From: Sweltsa coloradensis
Taxonomy: Eukaryota; Arthropoda; Insecta; Plecoptera; Chloroperlidae
Direction of reading: 5' to 3'
NCBI GenBank assembly: GCA_024449915.1
Contig: JAMZAV010001040.1
Coordinates: forward strand, 124,001-188,000
Length of the DNA: 64,000 bases
Below are positions 1-11,905 of this stretch, piece by piece (position 1 is the first letter of the stretch; each line of letters opens with the position of its first letter). A program made the position numbers and the translations under genes. The notes beneath the pieces are model-generated. The model made no database searches and was not told the origin of the DNA. It was given only the letters and a program-made list of their open reading frames with translations.

Positions 1-2890
1 CTGACTGCTGAGAATGCGCGCGCCCAGATGTTGACGATTGCAGCTGAACGGTTGGAAATATCACTATCAAATTTTGCATATCCACACTTTTTTTTGTCAA
101 GAACTAGCCTTTAAAAATCATTGTCCAAAACGTGAAAAAGTGCAAAGCGTAAAAAAATGGGAAATCAAATTCCCATCAAACCGTTTACTGTTTATCTGAC
201 AATTTACCAAATTAACCTGCGCATTACTATTGCGTGAATAAGTTTCGTGTGCAAAAAAAATGTGTTAATATATAACAAAACGACAGTGTAAATATGATTT
301 GACGCTTGAGTGAACATTGTAGATCGAGTCAAGTAGATTCTGCGTCTTCCTAAACTAACGTGCATGGCTCTAGTGTTGGTTGATGGAACCTGTTTGTTTT
401 AGTATGGAGTCGGACGTGCGAGTAAAACACTGGACGTGGACTACGATGCACCAACTCTGCACATGCCATTGAGCGGGTCGCATTCTACGCACCCGACAAC
501 CTGTTGCAGGAACGTGTTATTTTACCTGACCAATTATTAGGAGCACATTCGAGTTTTCGTTGATTCAATTTTCTTGCCTTGCCTTCATTAAATCGCAATT
601 AATTTTAGTTTATTATCTTTGAGTAGTAAGTCAGGGAAGGTAAGTAGTTCTGTCATAGCAGTAATTAATTTTCGAGCATTGAGGCATTGTTGAAATTGGT
701 CTACCATTTGAAATAAACGAAATTAAACCTGTCACAAAAACTAGAACCTATTACAGTGACTTAGTTTTTGTATGTTTAAGACGATAATAAAAAATACGTG
801 TTAATCTATCGCCCTGTAAAGTTTAGACATAACATTGGAAATCAAAATTACCAGTTATTCCTTGTGTGTGAACTTATTTATCGAGTTATTTATAATTCTT
901 GATCTATAATTATATTTTATTAATATGTATCCTACTTTTATCTTAATAATAGACATGACGAAATCCATATTTGTATTCTTACGGATCTACGGATGAATAA
1001 AAACTTGAACTTGAACTAGGCTGGACAATATCCCTATATTATGGCGTGGTTATTTATTTAATCAATGCCCTAAATTACACAGCGTGTGTTTTAATCTCAC
1101 TGCAAAATATAAATATCTTGTTTGATGAAGTAGCCTGACTGGGGATAACTTACATTCAGACAGTTTCGTCCAACAAAGTAGAAACTAGACGTTTCTGAAA
1201 ATAGCGTGACCATCAGCAATGTTAAACAGACAGGAATGTAGAGGACGTTCTCTTTCATGTCAGGATATGTTGAATAATTATTGAAGCTGAGCCCTGGGCC
1301 AGATAAGAGTCGGTTAGTATATTATCCTCTCTCCCTTCATCCTACACCCTGTAGTAACACATCCGAACACGCGAAGCGCTGCTTCTGAATAGTAGTGTGA
1401 CGTCATTGCACATGGACGACACATAGCAACGCCCTAGCAACGGTCAATTCTGACTCGAAACAATCCTGATTCCTATTTGCAAGCCATTGGGTAGTTTTGA
1501 GGACAATGTGTAATGAAAACTGATTTCAATATTTTTTTCGATGAGAAGAACACTAATGAAACGCGGGAAATATACGTTCATTCAAACCATTATTATTGAA
1601 TGCTTATTAACCATGTAGGCCTACTTATACGTTATGTTTGAATACGGGTAAAATATATTTGAAGCCTAGATAAACTTACGTTTAAGACTTCTAGAAAGTT
1701 AAAATATAATCCCTTGGTCTACCAAAATAATCTTATACCAAAGCCTAGATTTGTTGGTCATATCCAAGCTTTGACGTATTACAGCAGTGGAAAACAACGT
1801 TTGTTTACAGTCAAATTAGTCGTTGCTACGATCGGCCATGCTGTTCTGCCGCCTACGGCAGCGCTACTAGCGATCAGAAGTGAACAACCCAGCAACAAAG
1901 TAACCGCCCGACTAAAGACTGTCACGTCAGAACTTACGCGCACGTACGTTTATGTACGTTTTCCCCCCGTCACATTGCACTCGTATGAATGTGTGCACTT
2001 CCGCCGTATGTATAACCACGTTTTTAATGGTTTACAAAAGCATACCAGGGATGCACCTTAATGCAGAAAATCAAACGTTTTACGCATACATGTAATATTC
2101 GCCCACGGGAACACACGAAAACAGCGTAAACACGTTTTGGCACTAATAATATTTAGCCAGCGAACTCGCTGTCTGCGGATATAAATCCATGCTCCATCTA
2201 GTAAATATTGAAGTATAAGTCTATGCCAATAAAATTACTAAAAATATTAAAAATATTTCTATTGACTTATGAAGTCAGTAACTGACAGTCAATTTAAGCG
2301 CATTTCATTACGATAATATGTCAGTTTATCAATTTGAAAATGCATTATTAGATAAATTAATTCATCGGTGTATTCGAACCTCGGCATGTGTCGCTCCTTC
2401 AACCTGGAATCTAAAGCTAGTTCACATAGACGTTCAGCCTACTGGTGAACTGATGACTGAAAGAGTTAAACTGAGCTGTAGTTGACGAGGCTGCTCTCTA
2501 GTTTTCGTCGACAAACATAATAGGCCCCTATTCGAGTCTCGAATAGATTCTTAAGCCTATAGAATTCTCCATAATCAAAACGTTGTACATAAGTTTATTG
2601 AAATATACAATTATATTGCTAAACAGAAAGTTGATGAGACATATATAAATTGAATTATACAGAACGGCAGAAGGCATTTTCGTAGTAATTGGTTGGACCA
2701 ATAGAACATATCCTGTCATCATAAATTACATTTTGTCAGTGGTATTTGCTAATATGAAAATGGTTGCAGTCATATAGATGATTGATTTGAGTATGAAATC
2801 ACGCTAGCAGTGGTGAGAATAGTACGTTGCCCATACGTCACACACGTACTCAATGAATTACCCACACACCACACACTCCCACTCGATAAC
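1..2890. other. Unassigned AT-rich DNA
   Basis: Apart from the possible retrotransposon tail near 1 kb, I see no gene. A 115-codon open stretch at 1714-2061 has no ATG-context, domain or splice evidence and is treated as chance. A good donor-like GGGAAGGTAAGT near 640 stands alone. TAGGCCTA occurs at 1616 and TGACGTCA at 1398. Confidence 0.4.
940..1018 (+). repeat. Possible non-LTR retrotransposon 3' end
   Basis: The sequence ends in GAATAAAAACTTGAACTTGAACT, written here as AATAAA followed by repeated TTGAAC units. Such AATAAA plus short tandem tails are typical of CR1/jockey-like 3' ends in arthropods. No coding remnant is recognised upstream. Confidence 0.3.
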
Positions 2891-2899
2891 GTGCGTTTA

Positions 2900-3545
2900 C
2901 GTACAGTTACGTTCATTGAGTACGACGATTCGTGTGGGTATGTCTGTCAAGCAAGCATAATGCAGTTGACGTTTGCCTGAACCACTGTTTGCCCGCACGT
3001 AACACACTATTATAAGGGACAAATGCATACGTTTTCTAATACGTAGAGTACGAACGATGGCCTGTGAGGGATATGTGCTGTCAAGCAACGAATAAACTGT
3101 GCAGTGCGCTGAACGCACGTTGCCCATACAATTCCATATGTTCCAAAATACATATATACACACTACACACGAATTACACAGTACTAGTGTGTTTAACGTA
3201 CATTTAACATACGTTTGACACAGTCGTGTGTTTTGCTGGGAACGCATAAGCAGTGCAGTGCCTGAACGCACGTTGCCCGCACGGGTAACACACCTCAATA
3301 TAAGGGACAAATACATACGTTTTCTATTAAGTAGAGTACGTACGATGCCTGTGTGGGATATGTGCTGTCAAGCAACGCACAAGCAGTGCAGCGCCTGAAC
3401 GCACGTTGCCCACACAATTCCCATATGTTCCAAATACATATATACACACTACACACGAATTACACAGTACTAGTGTGTTTAACGTACATTTAACATACGT
3501 TTGACACAGTCGTGTGTTTGCTGGGAAGTAACGCACTAATGGCTG
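2900..3545. repeat. Tandem array, about 285-bp unit
   Basis: Blocks starting GCCCGCAC recur at 2991 and 3275, and blocks starting GCACGTTGCC recur at 3115 and 3401, giving a period near 285. About two units are clear, with a diverged half unit upstream from 2900. Within the unit, ATAAGGGACAAATRCATACG and CATATATACACACTACACAC are well kept. The array is rich in ACGT/CGTACG steps. Open frames across it are by-products of the repeat. Confidence 0.85.
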
Positions 3546-4738
3546 CACACCAGAACACTTGAAGCGCTGAATGTTACCACCTAGCCCATAGCACATGTTG
3601 CACTCTTATGAATAGTCTGCCTATGGCATTATGAGGCGCATTATTAGAATAGCAAAAAGCATTACTAGGGAACTTTATATTCAATAAATATTTACTTAGC
3701 ATGTTTTTATGCCTATGTTGTCTCTCTGAGCTAATAATGGGTATTTCTTACTGAACGAATGTGTGCATATAAACTGATTGCCAGCGAATACAATTTTTAG
3801 CAAGTAAGCTTATGCAGAAATTCCATTAATATTCTCAGCCTTACACGTCGATGTCAGAAATGACGGCAAACCACCACTTACGATAGATGACAGATAATAT
3901 CTGTAGAATGCATTCAAGAAATAAGTTAATGAGTCAGTTAATGTGAGTGTTTATGACACAATATAAATCTATCAAGCTTTAGTTGCATCCATAATAGTAA
4001 AGCTAATAGAGCTATTGCAATAATAATATAGAGTAAAGTGAAGTTATTACAAGATTCTATTTTTCTCTAGTCTTTCAGTCACGAGCCACACATAACTCGC
4101 GCTATCCGAACTGAATCAGCGATTACTTAGGAGCCATCATAGCAGATATAGTATTAATAACATGTTGTAAAATGTCTTTCATTGAAAATCAGTTATTTTT
4201 CTTAAAAAGAAAGTAGGTAGACAATAAAATTCGCATTTCAGCAAAGAACGCCTTGCCGGTCTCAGTATATAGCTAATGAATCAATCGATAAATTAATTAC
4301 TACATCCACAAAGGGGTCCGTAGAGTTTACAAGACACGCCGTTGTTGATTAGCTAAAGCTCTCACTCCGCCATCTTGGATTCGCTCACGAAGCAACTGAC
4401 AGATAATGATGGCCACGAGAATTATTAAGTTACCGACTTACCGTGCGTGCCAAAAGGCAATTTTTATTTTATTACTGTGTTTGTCTAAACAAGCTGGTTT
4501 AATAAACAGCCTCTCTTCCACTAACTCACATTTACTCACTCAACTCAACTAATAAAACCTTGACGCTATCTAAACTATCACATAAGTCAGATTAACGGCC
4601 ACTCTCCCTTAACAAACACAAAAACAATGTTTTCAGTAACATTTTAATAAAATTATTAATGAATACCATATCATGGGACCAATGATTTGTTCTATGACCA
4701 AACAATTATTTTCTTTCATGTAATTACTTTTTTGTTGC
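3546..4738. other. No gene seen
   Basis: This is AT-rich sequence without splice-flanked open blocks. A short GC-richer patch lies at 4320-4420 (containing CTCCGCCATCTTGGATTCGC, which includes a YY1-like CGCCATCTTGG) and could be a promoter fragment, but nothing else supports it. Confidence 0.35.
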
Positions 4739-4742
4739 TTAA

Positions 4743-5042
4743 GCTCGGTGCACAGACTTTCCGAAGGTTTAAGGTTTATGGTTTATGGTCTAAGAAATGT
4801 TTTTCTATAACGTTTCTAGTACGCGCGCTACCATTGGCCGGATTTATGAGAGCTCGCTTCTCATTGGCTGGGTTTAGTGTTTAGTGTTTAAGAGCTAAGA
4901 AGTTGAAATATTTTCATCTTGTTAAACCTTAGACCCTAAACCTTAAACCTTGGGAAAGAATGTGAACGCGATAACGCATTGGGCATGTTTAAACTTCGTT
5001 AAATCATAAACCTTAAACCTTAGGAAGTTATGTGCACCGACC
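4743..5042. mobile_element. MITE with 45-bp inverted ends and TTAA target duplication
   Basis: The element is 300 bp. The left end reads GCTCGGTGCAC and the right end GTGCACCGACC. The inverted ends pair over about 45 bases, including AAGGTTTAAGGTTTATG against CATAAACCTTAAACCTT. TTAA stands directly outside both ends (4739-4742 and 5043-5046), the target preference of piggyBac-type transposases. It has no coding capacity, so it would depend on a transposase elsewhere. The middle holds paired CCATTGGCC and CATTGGCTGG motifs. Confidence 0.85.
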
Positions 5043-5361
5043 TTAACTAACAAATTTTAAATAATAATACATCATTTCATTATGGTGTTTTATTTACTAA
5101 CAATTTTCGTTTTTCGTAAATCCTCACCCTATGTTTAATATAATGTGATTAATTCATTAGCCCGTCGAGTATGAATGAATGCTACACGATGAAAAAGGTA
5201 CAATGTAAAGTACTACGAATGCTTTATGTAAATTTAAGCCATAAATTAATTCGTGATGTGATGTGTATGATGAAATTTACACGGACTTATATCATAGACG
5301 TAAACAATGATGACTGTATTGAGTATTGACTCTCAAATTCCGTAGTTCTCTATTTCACCGA

Positions 5362-5630
5362 CAGTGTAGTCTCTATTTCACCGACAGTGTTGGCTCAAGG
5401 TTAAGCGCGCGACTCTGATTCGGGAGGTCCCGGGTTCAAATCCCGGCGAGACCAGCAATCCTCACTGACGGTTTTTCCGAGGTTTTCCTGCAAGGGGTTG
5501 AGTTCTATTAAGCAGCCCTCGGATATTCCCTTCATTACTTCCGTAATCCCTAATAACCTGTTTAGTCGGGACACATCGGGTAAATCTGATGTGTGTACGT
5601 CCTACATGAGGCATCCTACAAAAAGTGTCA
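5362..5630 (+). mobile_element. tRNA-derived SINE, copy A (fullest)
   Basis: The 5' part has an A-box-like GGCTCAAGGTTAAGCGCGC and a B-box-like GGGTTCAAATCCCGG, as in tRNA-derived pol III promoters. The body has GGTTTTTCCGAGGTTTTCCT and AGCAGCCCTCGGATATTCCC, and the 3' end is GCATCCTACAAAA. The same modules recur at 30638 (+), 12993 (-), 8041 (-) and 46730 (-). A 27-bp direct repeat (CTCTATTTCACCGACAGTG) lies at its 5' edge. Confidence 0.75.
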
Positions 5631-5639
5631 GGACTCTTA

Positions 5640-6930
5640 TCAATAAGATTCTGAACATGTTAGATTCCCATCCCACATCTCGACGTAGTCTTGCACGAGT
5701 GACTAGGAGGATAGAATCTGTGACACGAGCGCGCCCCGTCATGTTGTGTCATGTCAGGACGCGACGTGACGACTGTGCTCGTGGGAGGTTTGTGCGTCTT
5801 GTTGTGTAAGGTTCAAGGTTACACCGTGTGATGTGGGCGCAGTGACAAGATCCCCGCAAACAAGGTACACAATCGGTTTCTACTTGTCCTCCCCCACTCT
5901 TATCGACATTCACGGCCTGCTTCTGCTTGCCTGGCTTCAAATACCACGCGCATCTCCTACCTTGTATGATCCTCTAGTCTAGCATTACGCCACAACATGC
6001 TTTTCAAACTGAATTTCAATATAAATTTACTTTCGTGAAGAGTTATGTATTTATAAGCTATACCTTATGCGTTCCTGGGTGATTATGACTTTAAAGGTAT
6101 ATGCGAATGGTTACGAAAGATTGACCAGCTAATGTGGTAATGATTCCATTTATAACGTTATATCTGAGGAAAACTATGAAAAACAATGCCATGAGACAGA
6201 CGACTACCTAATCATACCAAGTATAGAACAGCTAAGTACTATTTAGGCCTACCGCTACCGTATGACACATAATAATTATTTATCATTTATCACAGAAGCT
6301 TGTATGTGTTATAATTTCCCGTTTATAATGTTTCCGCATAGATACACAGTACTAGACCACACACCGGGAAGTTCTATATTCCATGCCTGAGTACCTAGTT
6401 TGTGACGGCGCTACCTTTTAATTAAGTTATTTTAAAGTGTATAGTACTTCTATAACAAACAAAGCTGTTGATAACACTTCAAAAAAACAAAGGTTCACCT
6501 GCACTACACAATTTATATAAACTGAGACACAAAACGAGTGTATATTTTACGAATTAATTAAAACGGTAACAAAATCGTACATGCTTATTCTCAATTGCGT
6601 ACCCACTTCGCATGGGTTTATTTTGTCAGGACAATATCGAATTATTATAACTACATTCTTGTTAAGTTTCTCCATACGTCACAATTGTCAACATAAGTAT
6701 ATTTTGAGACGGACGCACGCGAAGATAATGTACGCGACTTCTAGGGCACACGCTATGTATTGTCACACGAGACACCAAAACAACTGAACTGGACTAGAGG
6801 TAGAAACATATCTGAGCTCTAGGTTCGGGAGGCGAGATTTAAAACCAATAGGAAATAGGTCACATAAGTCCATTACTCGACTCATCAGAGCCGAAAGAAA
6901 ATGCTAAACAAGGCGATGTCATTTGTTGTT
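5640..6930. other. No gene seen
   Basis: Open stretches at 5498-5809 and 6581-6787 overlap the SINE or lack domain and splice evidence. The rest is AT-rich unassigned DNA. Confidence 0.35.
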
Positions 6931-6932
6931 AC

Positions 6933-7047
6933 CTCATCAGGAAGTAGTTTGGCTCCGTCTTGTAGAAGGCGGAGTACTTCCTGTGTGTTGCCCCTGGAGG
7001 CGGCATCACGAAGCTTCACGGCCATCCCCGAGGCGCCTTGACGTCAT
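6933..7047 (-). CDS. Putative first coding exon of an ankyrin-repeat protein
   Basis: On the minus strand an ATG at 7025 in a good context (G at -3, G at +4) opens 31 codons that run into a splice donor, GAG|GTAACA, after 6933. The peptide contains LRDAASRGNTQEVLRLLQDG, the helix-turn-helix pattern of an ankyrin repeat; the finger would continue in the next exon. Upstream, a pyrimidine-rich acceptor (TTGTTCTAG) falls just before 7047. In the ankyrin frame a TGA lies at the exon's start, so the ATG is the likely start and 7026-7047 is 5' UTR. Codon third positions are GC-rich, unlike the flanks. The family beyond 'ankyrin repeat' is not recognised, and the next exon was not found at lower coordinates. 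Confidence 0.55.
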
Positions 7048-7049
7048 CT

Positions 7050-8040
7050 AGAACAATACGAAAACATTAGAGGGCGAAGCACTGATCCTTGAGGAACAAC
7101 CTACCTTGATTAACTACTCGTAATGTAAACAAGGGGAAACATGAATTCATTACTAATTCAACCCTGCAGAATGACCCGTATAAGTGAAGACAAACAAGAG
7201 TGGACAAAGTATTGATCCCTGAGGAACGATCCATATCGTTGTAAACAAACGTTAACATGGGTGGAAAATCAGTAGGTTCGTACTAATTTAATTGTCAACA
7301 ATGACAAATATGAGTGGGGAAATCATTGATAACTTGAATACTAATAAAAGTACAACAATCATTGGTCACTCCTATTCAATTACATAACCAACATGATTCA
7401 ACAAATGAACGTGAAGAACATTTACATTTCAACAACATTTACCACGTTAAACATAAGAAAACAATGGAGTAAATTCTTTAATAAGTCAACGAAAATAAGC
7501 GCATTTTCATGTAACTAGGTTTGTGAACAAATAAGCTTATAATTAATATTATTAAATTATGATAATAAATCACTGTGAATAACTTATGTGAAAGCTCGCT
7601 CGACATAGTCGTCATTGGGTTGAAACTTCGACATCCACACAATTCTTCTCCATCCGAACGGAAAATGTTATCTCAACCATCGACTAGATCACGCACGGAA
7701 TCACATGACGTCAGATCGATATTGTGATAGCAAGAACCGGCATCTAAGAAACTTCTTCTGTCTTTGCTTCTGTGCTCAACATCATGACAGATATTAATTG
7801 CTCCATCGGGACTTACAAAAAGAAAAAGTGTTTCGAAACAATGTTGCAAGTCTTCAGAAACCAGAAGTTTCTCGGAAGTATTTGTGAGTACGAGTCTACG
7901 AGTGTAAGGTGGTCCCGACAACTTGTTGCATTCCACTCAGTTTTAATTATATTTGAGCTGACAGTCTTAACATTTTATAACGCTAATAATAAGTTGGAAG
8001 CATCATGGTCAGTTCCATGGTTCTTTTTTTAAATTTCTCG
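7050..8040. other. No gene seen between ankyrin exon and SINE D
   Basis: This would be 5' flanking or first-intron sequence of the ankyrin-repeat gene. It contains TGACGTCA at 7706 and overlapping 80-codon open stretches near 7673-8032 on opposite strands, neither with recognisable motifs. Confidence 0.3.
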
Positions 8041-8222
8041 TGGGAAACCTGTCCAGGGTGCAAAACAATGCATGCCCCTCTTCATGTATCTTGCTAGCTT
8101 AGTTAGTTAGACCTCAATCCCTTGCATTCGCAATAACGACTGAGGAAAACTTCGAAACAAATTTCAGTCGGATTGCCAGTCTCGACGAGATTTGAACCCG
8201 GGACCTCCCGAATCAGAGTCGG
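8041..8222 (-). mobile_element. tRNA-derived SINE, copy D
   Basis: On the minus strand the order is TCGGGAGGTCCCGGGTTCAA (B-box region), CAATCCGACTGAAA, TTTTCCTCAGTCGTTATTGC, GCAAGGGATTGAGGTC and a tail with TGAAGAGGGGCATG. The tail is shared with copy B but not with copies A and C, which suggests two 3'-end subfamilies. The A-box part is diverged. Confidence 0.65.
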
Positions 8223-8229
8223 AATGATC

Positions 8230-9940
8230 TGCTGGTAAGCAATGTATGAAGCATGAATAGGAGAGTAATTATTATGTCAGGTGTCTGTGTTAAGAGAAAA
8301 TAGGTTTTTAATTTTGAAAGGCAACGTCTTTACGATGTGAGATACTCGAAACGGGAACGGGGTAAAGTCGTAAAAGTTTTGGTATTGTTGTTGATGTAAA
8401 TTTGATGGACAATGTATGTGGTAAACCAACTTGTTGGGCATGAAAGTTTAAAAGTCTAAACCGCCTATCTCCAAACTTTGAGGCTCGTATCTCAGAATCT
8501 GGAGACGCAGACTTGAATCTTGATGTGGGCTCTTCGATCTGCGGATATGCCCGCCATCATTCATGCGCATGTTATTAGGTAGACGAAGATCATAAAAGAT
8601 ATGTAGTTATTGCCCGTTTGGTGCTTTCTTATCGCCTGTCGCCTTGCAATCTCGCCCTGATCCCCGTGGCTTCCCCTGATACCCTGGCTAGTGTGGCTCC
8701 GTGCATTGAAATCCCCGACACGTTTTCCCAATCTTAGACCTCAACCTTTGTCGGGCGTCCTGCCAGAAGCCGGGAGTCATCTATCATACAGGAGAAGATT
8801 GTGGGATGTAGTTTAATACTTTGACAGGAAACTCATTTCCTGTGTAACGTTTTTTAGTCTGCACTAGATTGGATTGTGCCAAATTTTTGGTTTTGTAGAA
8901 CGTGTGTCCACAGAATTAAGAAGATCAATGGCTTTTTACAATTGCACGTAAGATCCCGAAACCAATTCAATAAGAGAGACAGACTTTCTAGTCCTCGGGA
9001 TTTGAATGTCTGACGTCATAGAGCCTAAAACAATGACACACGTGATTTATCCGACTGAACATCAGTTCATAAAACTGAGTGGGTAGTCACTTCTCAGAAG
9101 TAGCAAGCATATACTTTTCCTTGAGCCCAACATGAACTGCAGACGTATTGACTTGATCTCGCTGCATTGCATGCAGCTTCTTATCTCGTCAACATATTCC
9201 TCTAGTATTGAGCAAGGAACAAGCTAGATCCACGCCCCGGTGGGAGTAACGTTTCTTGTTCAGGGAAACAAAGATCCGCAAGGGGGGACGCCTTCTCTGG
9301 ACCCCCACGCAATAACGCGCATGTCACTGCGATCACACATAAACCACCGCCTACTATAGAGAGAAAAGCGTGCGGCGCCATTGTTAGCGCGCCTACACAG
9401 ATGGGTTCATTCAGAAAGAAAATTAAAATTACATGCGTGAACATGGAAAGTGTCAGCAAACTTATTCCACTTTACAAGCTACAAAGACAACCAAGACTGA
9501 ATAAATATTTACCATCCTAGTTGGGAATCTATGGAAGCTGTTTAGCGTAGTTTACAACGGTAATAGCCAATACAGGAACAATGGTTATCTTATTTTCTTG
9601 TCTAGTACAAATATTTTATTAAGGGGCACCGCCTATAGGCAGAGTATGTGCACTTTCAGTGGCATAATAATATTGAGAGTAGCACAAAGCATCTCATTTT
9701 AAACAATACTCCTCTGTATGGAAAAGTACATATCTGATGTTATTTCTGTGAATATGAAGACATGCACACGTGTTATTAGTTCATCAACAATAACAATTAC
9801 TAAAAGTAGATATTGTTTTGTATTTCGGCAAGTAATTTTTGTGTGTGTATTATGTGATATACAATTTACCTATTTTGTAAACTTCACTCTCAACTACAAC
9901 TTATAATAATATGAAATCAGTGAAATGTTTCCTGAAAGCA
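8230..9940. other. No gene identified
   Basis: An 85-codon minus-strand frame at 9202-9459 is GC-richer than its flanks but shows no domain. Near 9060 a degraded piece of the CAGTT...GAGTGGGTAG repeat is visible. TGACGTCA occurs at 9011. Confidence 0.3.
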
Positions 9941-9946
9941 GATAAC

Positions 9947-10033
9947 TGTTCCGGCTGAGCATCTGCTTGGCCTGGGTGTAGCCCGGCACGACTCCCTGGG
10001 CGTCTAGGTGTTGCAAGACGCAGAGAAACACGA
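9947..10033 (-). CDS. Putative internal coding exon, protein unknown
   Basis: The minus strand has an open block with marked GC bias at third codon positions, unlike the surrounding AT-rich DNA. It reads LQHLDAQGVVPGYTQAKQML in its core. A possible acceptor (ACATAG) precedes 10033. A weak donor (GTTATC) follows 9947, so the 3' boundary is uncertain. I do not recognise the protein. It lies on the same strand as the ankyrin exon about 3 kb further on, but that exon appears to carry its own start codon, so a shared transcript is not shown. It may instead be a fragment of a transposon gene. Confidence 0.3.
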
Positions 10034-10039
10034 CTATGT

Positions 10040-11430
10040 ACTTGAGAGAGGTGCAAATATTGAAACACACGGGTAAGGTCAAGAAATTGGAAACATATTT
10101 ACGAGAGCTGATCGTTTCTCACAAAACATGCGTTCTCTCCACTAAACGTTTAGCTTCACCTTGATATTACCGCTCTCTACCTCCCTAACAGTCACGATCT
10201 CGACTGAGATTCTTCAGATTCCTACTTCGTGGAAGAAACTTAGGTAAATTACCTTATATGGCATCACGTTCTCTCGAGAAGTGTTATGTGCATAAATGTT
10301 CAATCAATGCTAGAATATCATCAAATAAAGCCCACCCATCACGCTCTAACCAGCAAGTATGATCAAATATTATCTCAAATTTGTAATCGTTTAAAAAATC
10401 GTTTAGTGTGTTTTGAAAGCGTTTATCTTCATTAAAAATCGTTCCGTGGCTTGACTCTGGTACTCGTTTACATGCTGGTGTATAGAGTATTCACGTGCAT
10501 GTACACATGTCTATAATGAGGCTTTTACAACATTTTCTTGGAAGATTGGAGTCGTAAATTAATTGAATCAAGTATACGTAAAGACGTTGAATAGCAATTA
10601 GCATATGCATTAATTAAAGTGCATTTTAGTTAATCGATTTAATTACTTTTAGATCATCCAGATTATTTAAGGGGCAATTAAGATAATACGAAGACATTGT
10701 ATTTGTGGGGCTCGCCAAAGGCAATGCCATCGGACATAAAAGCTGCCACTAACAACTATACTGAGCTACCCACGCGAATACCTTCCTTGTCCCAGTTATT
10801 GGCACACACTAGATTCCAGTGGGTATGGTGTTAGATGTGCGTCCTGTCCATGTATCCATATAGCCACACTCGTATCCGCCAAGACACACTTCCAATCTTT
10901 TATGTCTCAGTTCCCCGCGAGCAAGAGTGGATAAGAATGCCAAAGGTTAAGTAGGCCTTAAGTTTTATAGCTAAACACGTCTTCTAATGTGTTGATGGGA
11001 CAGTTTTACAACTCAATCGAAGAACTTAAGATGCCAGCGAGAACTATTATCTTTCTGGAACCAAATGAAACCTAAGTGGATTTTTAGGTTCACAGACATA
11101 AATTAACATCCTAGAATGATTTTACTGGCATTGATATAAAATTTGTTTCCATTAAAATAGCTTAGCACGTTCTTCACAAGTACTGAAACAAGCTTTGGTC
11201 TATATACTCATCTGCATGACAACTTGTATAGCAAGATATCGCTTGAATGTTGTGATTTGGTCACTTTACACTTTCATGGTCTCAAACCAGCAAGTAAAAT
11301 AGTAGTAGGAAATGCGCAGGTATACAAAATGGCGCTTCAGGTGACAAACTATAGATATTGATTGTGATAAAAGTTGCGAGGAAATGTAAAAGGTTATATA
11401 TTTACCGGCATTAGGCCATTGACTGGGGAA
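10040..11430. other. No gene seen
   Basis: AT-rich unassigned DNA. No strong splice pairs or open blocks with coding bias were noticed. Confidence 0.35.
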
Positions 11431-11431
11431 C

Positions 11432-11502
11432 CCTAGTTCAACTTCAGTTGGAATTGCCACTAGCGAGTATCGAGCCGGCGACCTCCCGAATCATAGTCCC
11501 GA
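11432..11502 (-). repeat. Degraded SINE fragment, copy F
   Basis: The plus-strand text has TTCAGTTGGAATTGCC and GGCGACCTCCCGAATCATAG. These match, with several changes, the B-box region and adjacent body of SINE copy D in the same orientation. Only this part remains. Confidence 0.45.
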
Positions 11503-11754
11503 GTGTAAAAGATGATCTTTACATTTCTATAGGTTATTATTCGTTAATGATTGTTTCATCTAGTACGTTTGAACGGTATATTTAAATTACGTCGAATTTC
11601 ACATTGTAGGGCCTACCTTGATTATTAACGAAGCATATTAAAATATAGATGTTATCAAGAGTTGCCCATTATTCTCCCTCCTAAAATACTTCTTAGATTG
11701 AATTGTAGAGCACTCGCCCATTAGCTCACTTAACTATCCCACAGCGTCGTTAAA

Positions 11755-11905
11755 TTGATCTACTCCTTCCGGCTCATGATGCTAATCGGGCAAGACATTT
11801 CATGCTGCAACTTGGAGGGGCGTGCACCGCCCTGTCAACATGCAAATCATCATGCGAATTAGCAGCCTGTGCATGTACGGAAGATTGCGGAATAAAACGC
11901 GGGAT
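11755..11905. promoter_or_regulatory. Candidate enhancer-like block
   Basis: A GC-richer patch with no open-frame support contains the POU octamer ATGCAAAT (11840-11847), CATGCGAATTAGC, and a palindromic-looking GGGGCGTGCACCGCCC. This combination is typical of conserved developmental enhancers, but conservation cannot be judged from one genome. Confidence 0.2.

Noticed and set aside
2897..3596. Two cysteine-rich minus-strand frames sharing a long identical peptide.
   Set aside because: The shared peptide is only a translation of the tandem repeat.
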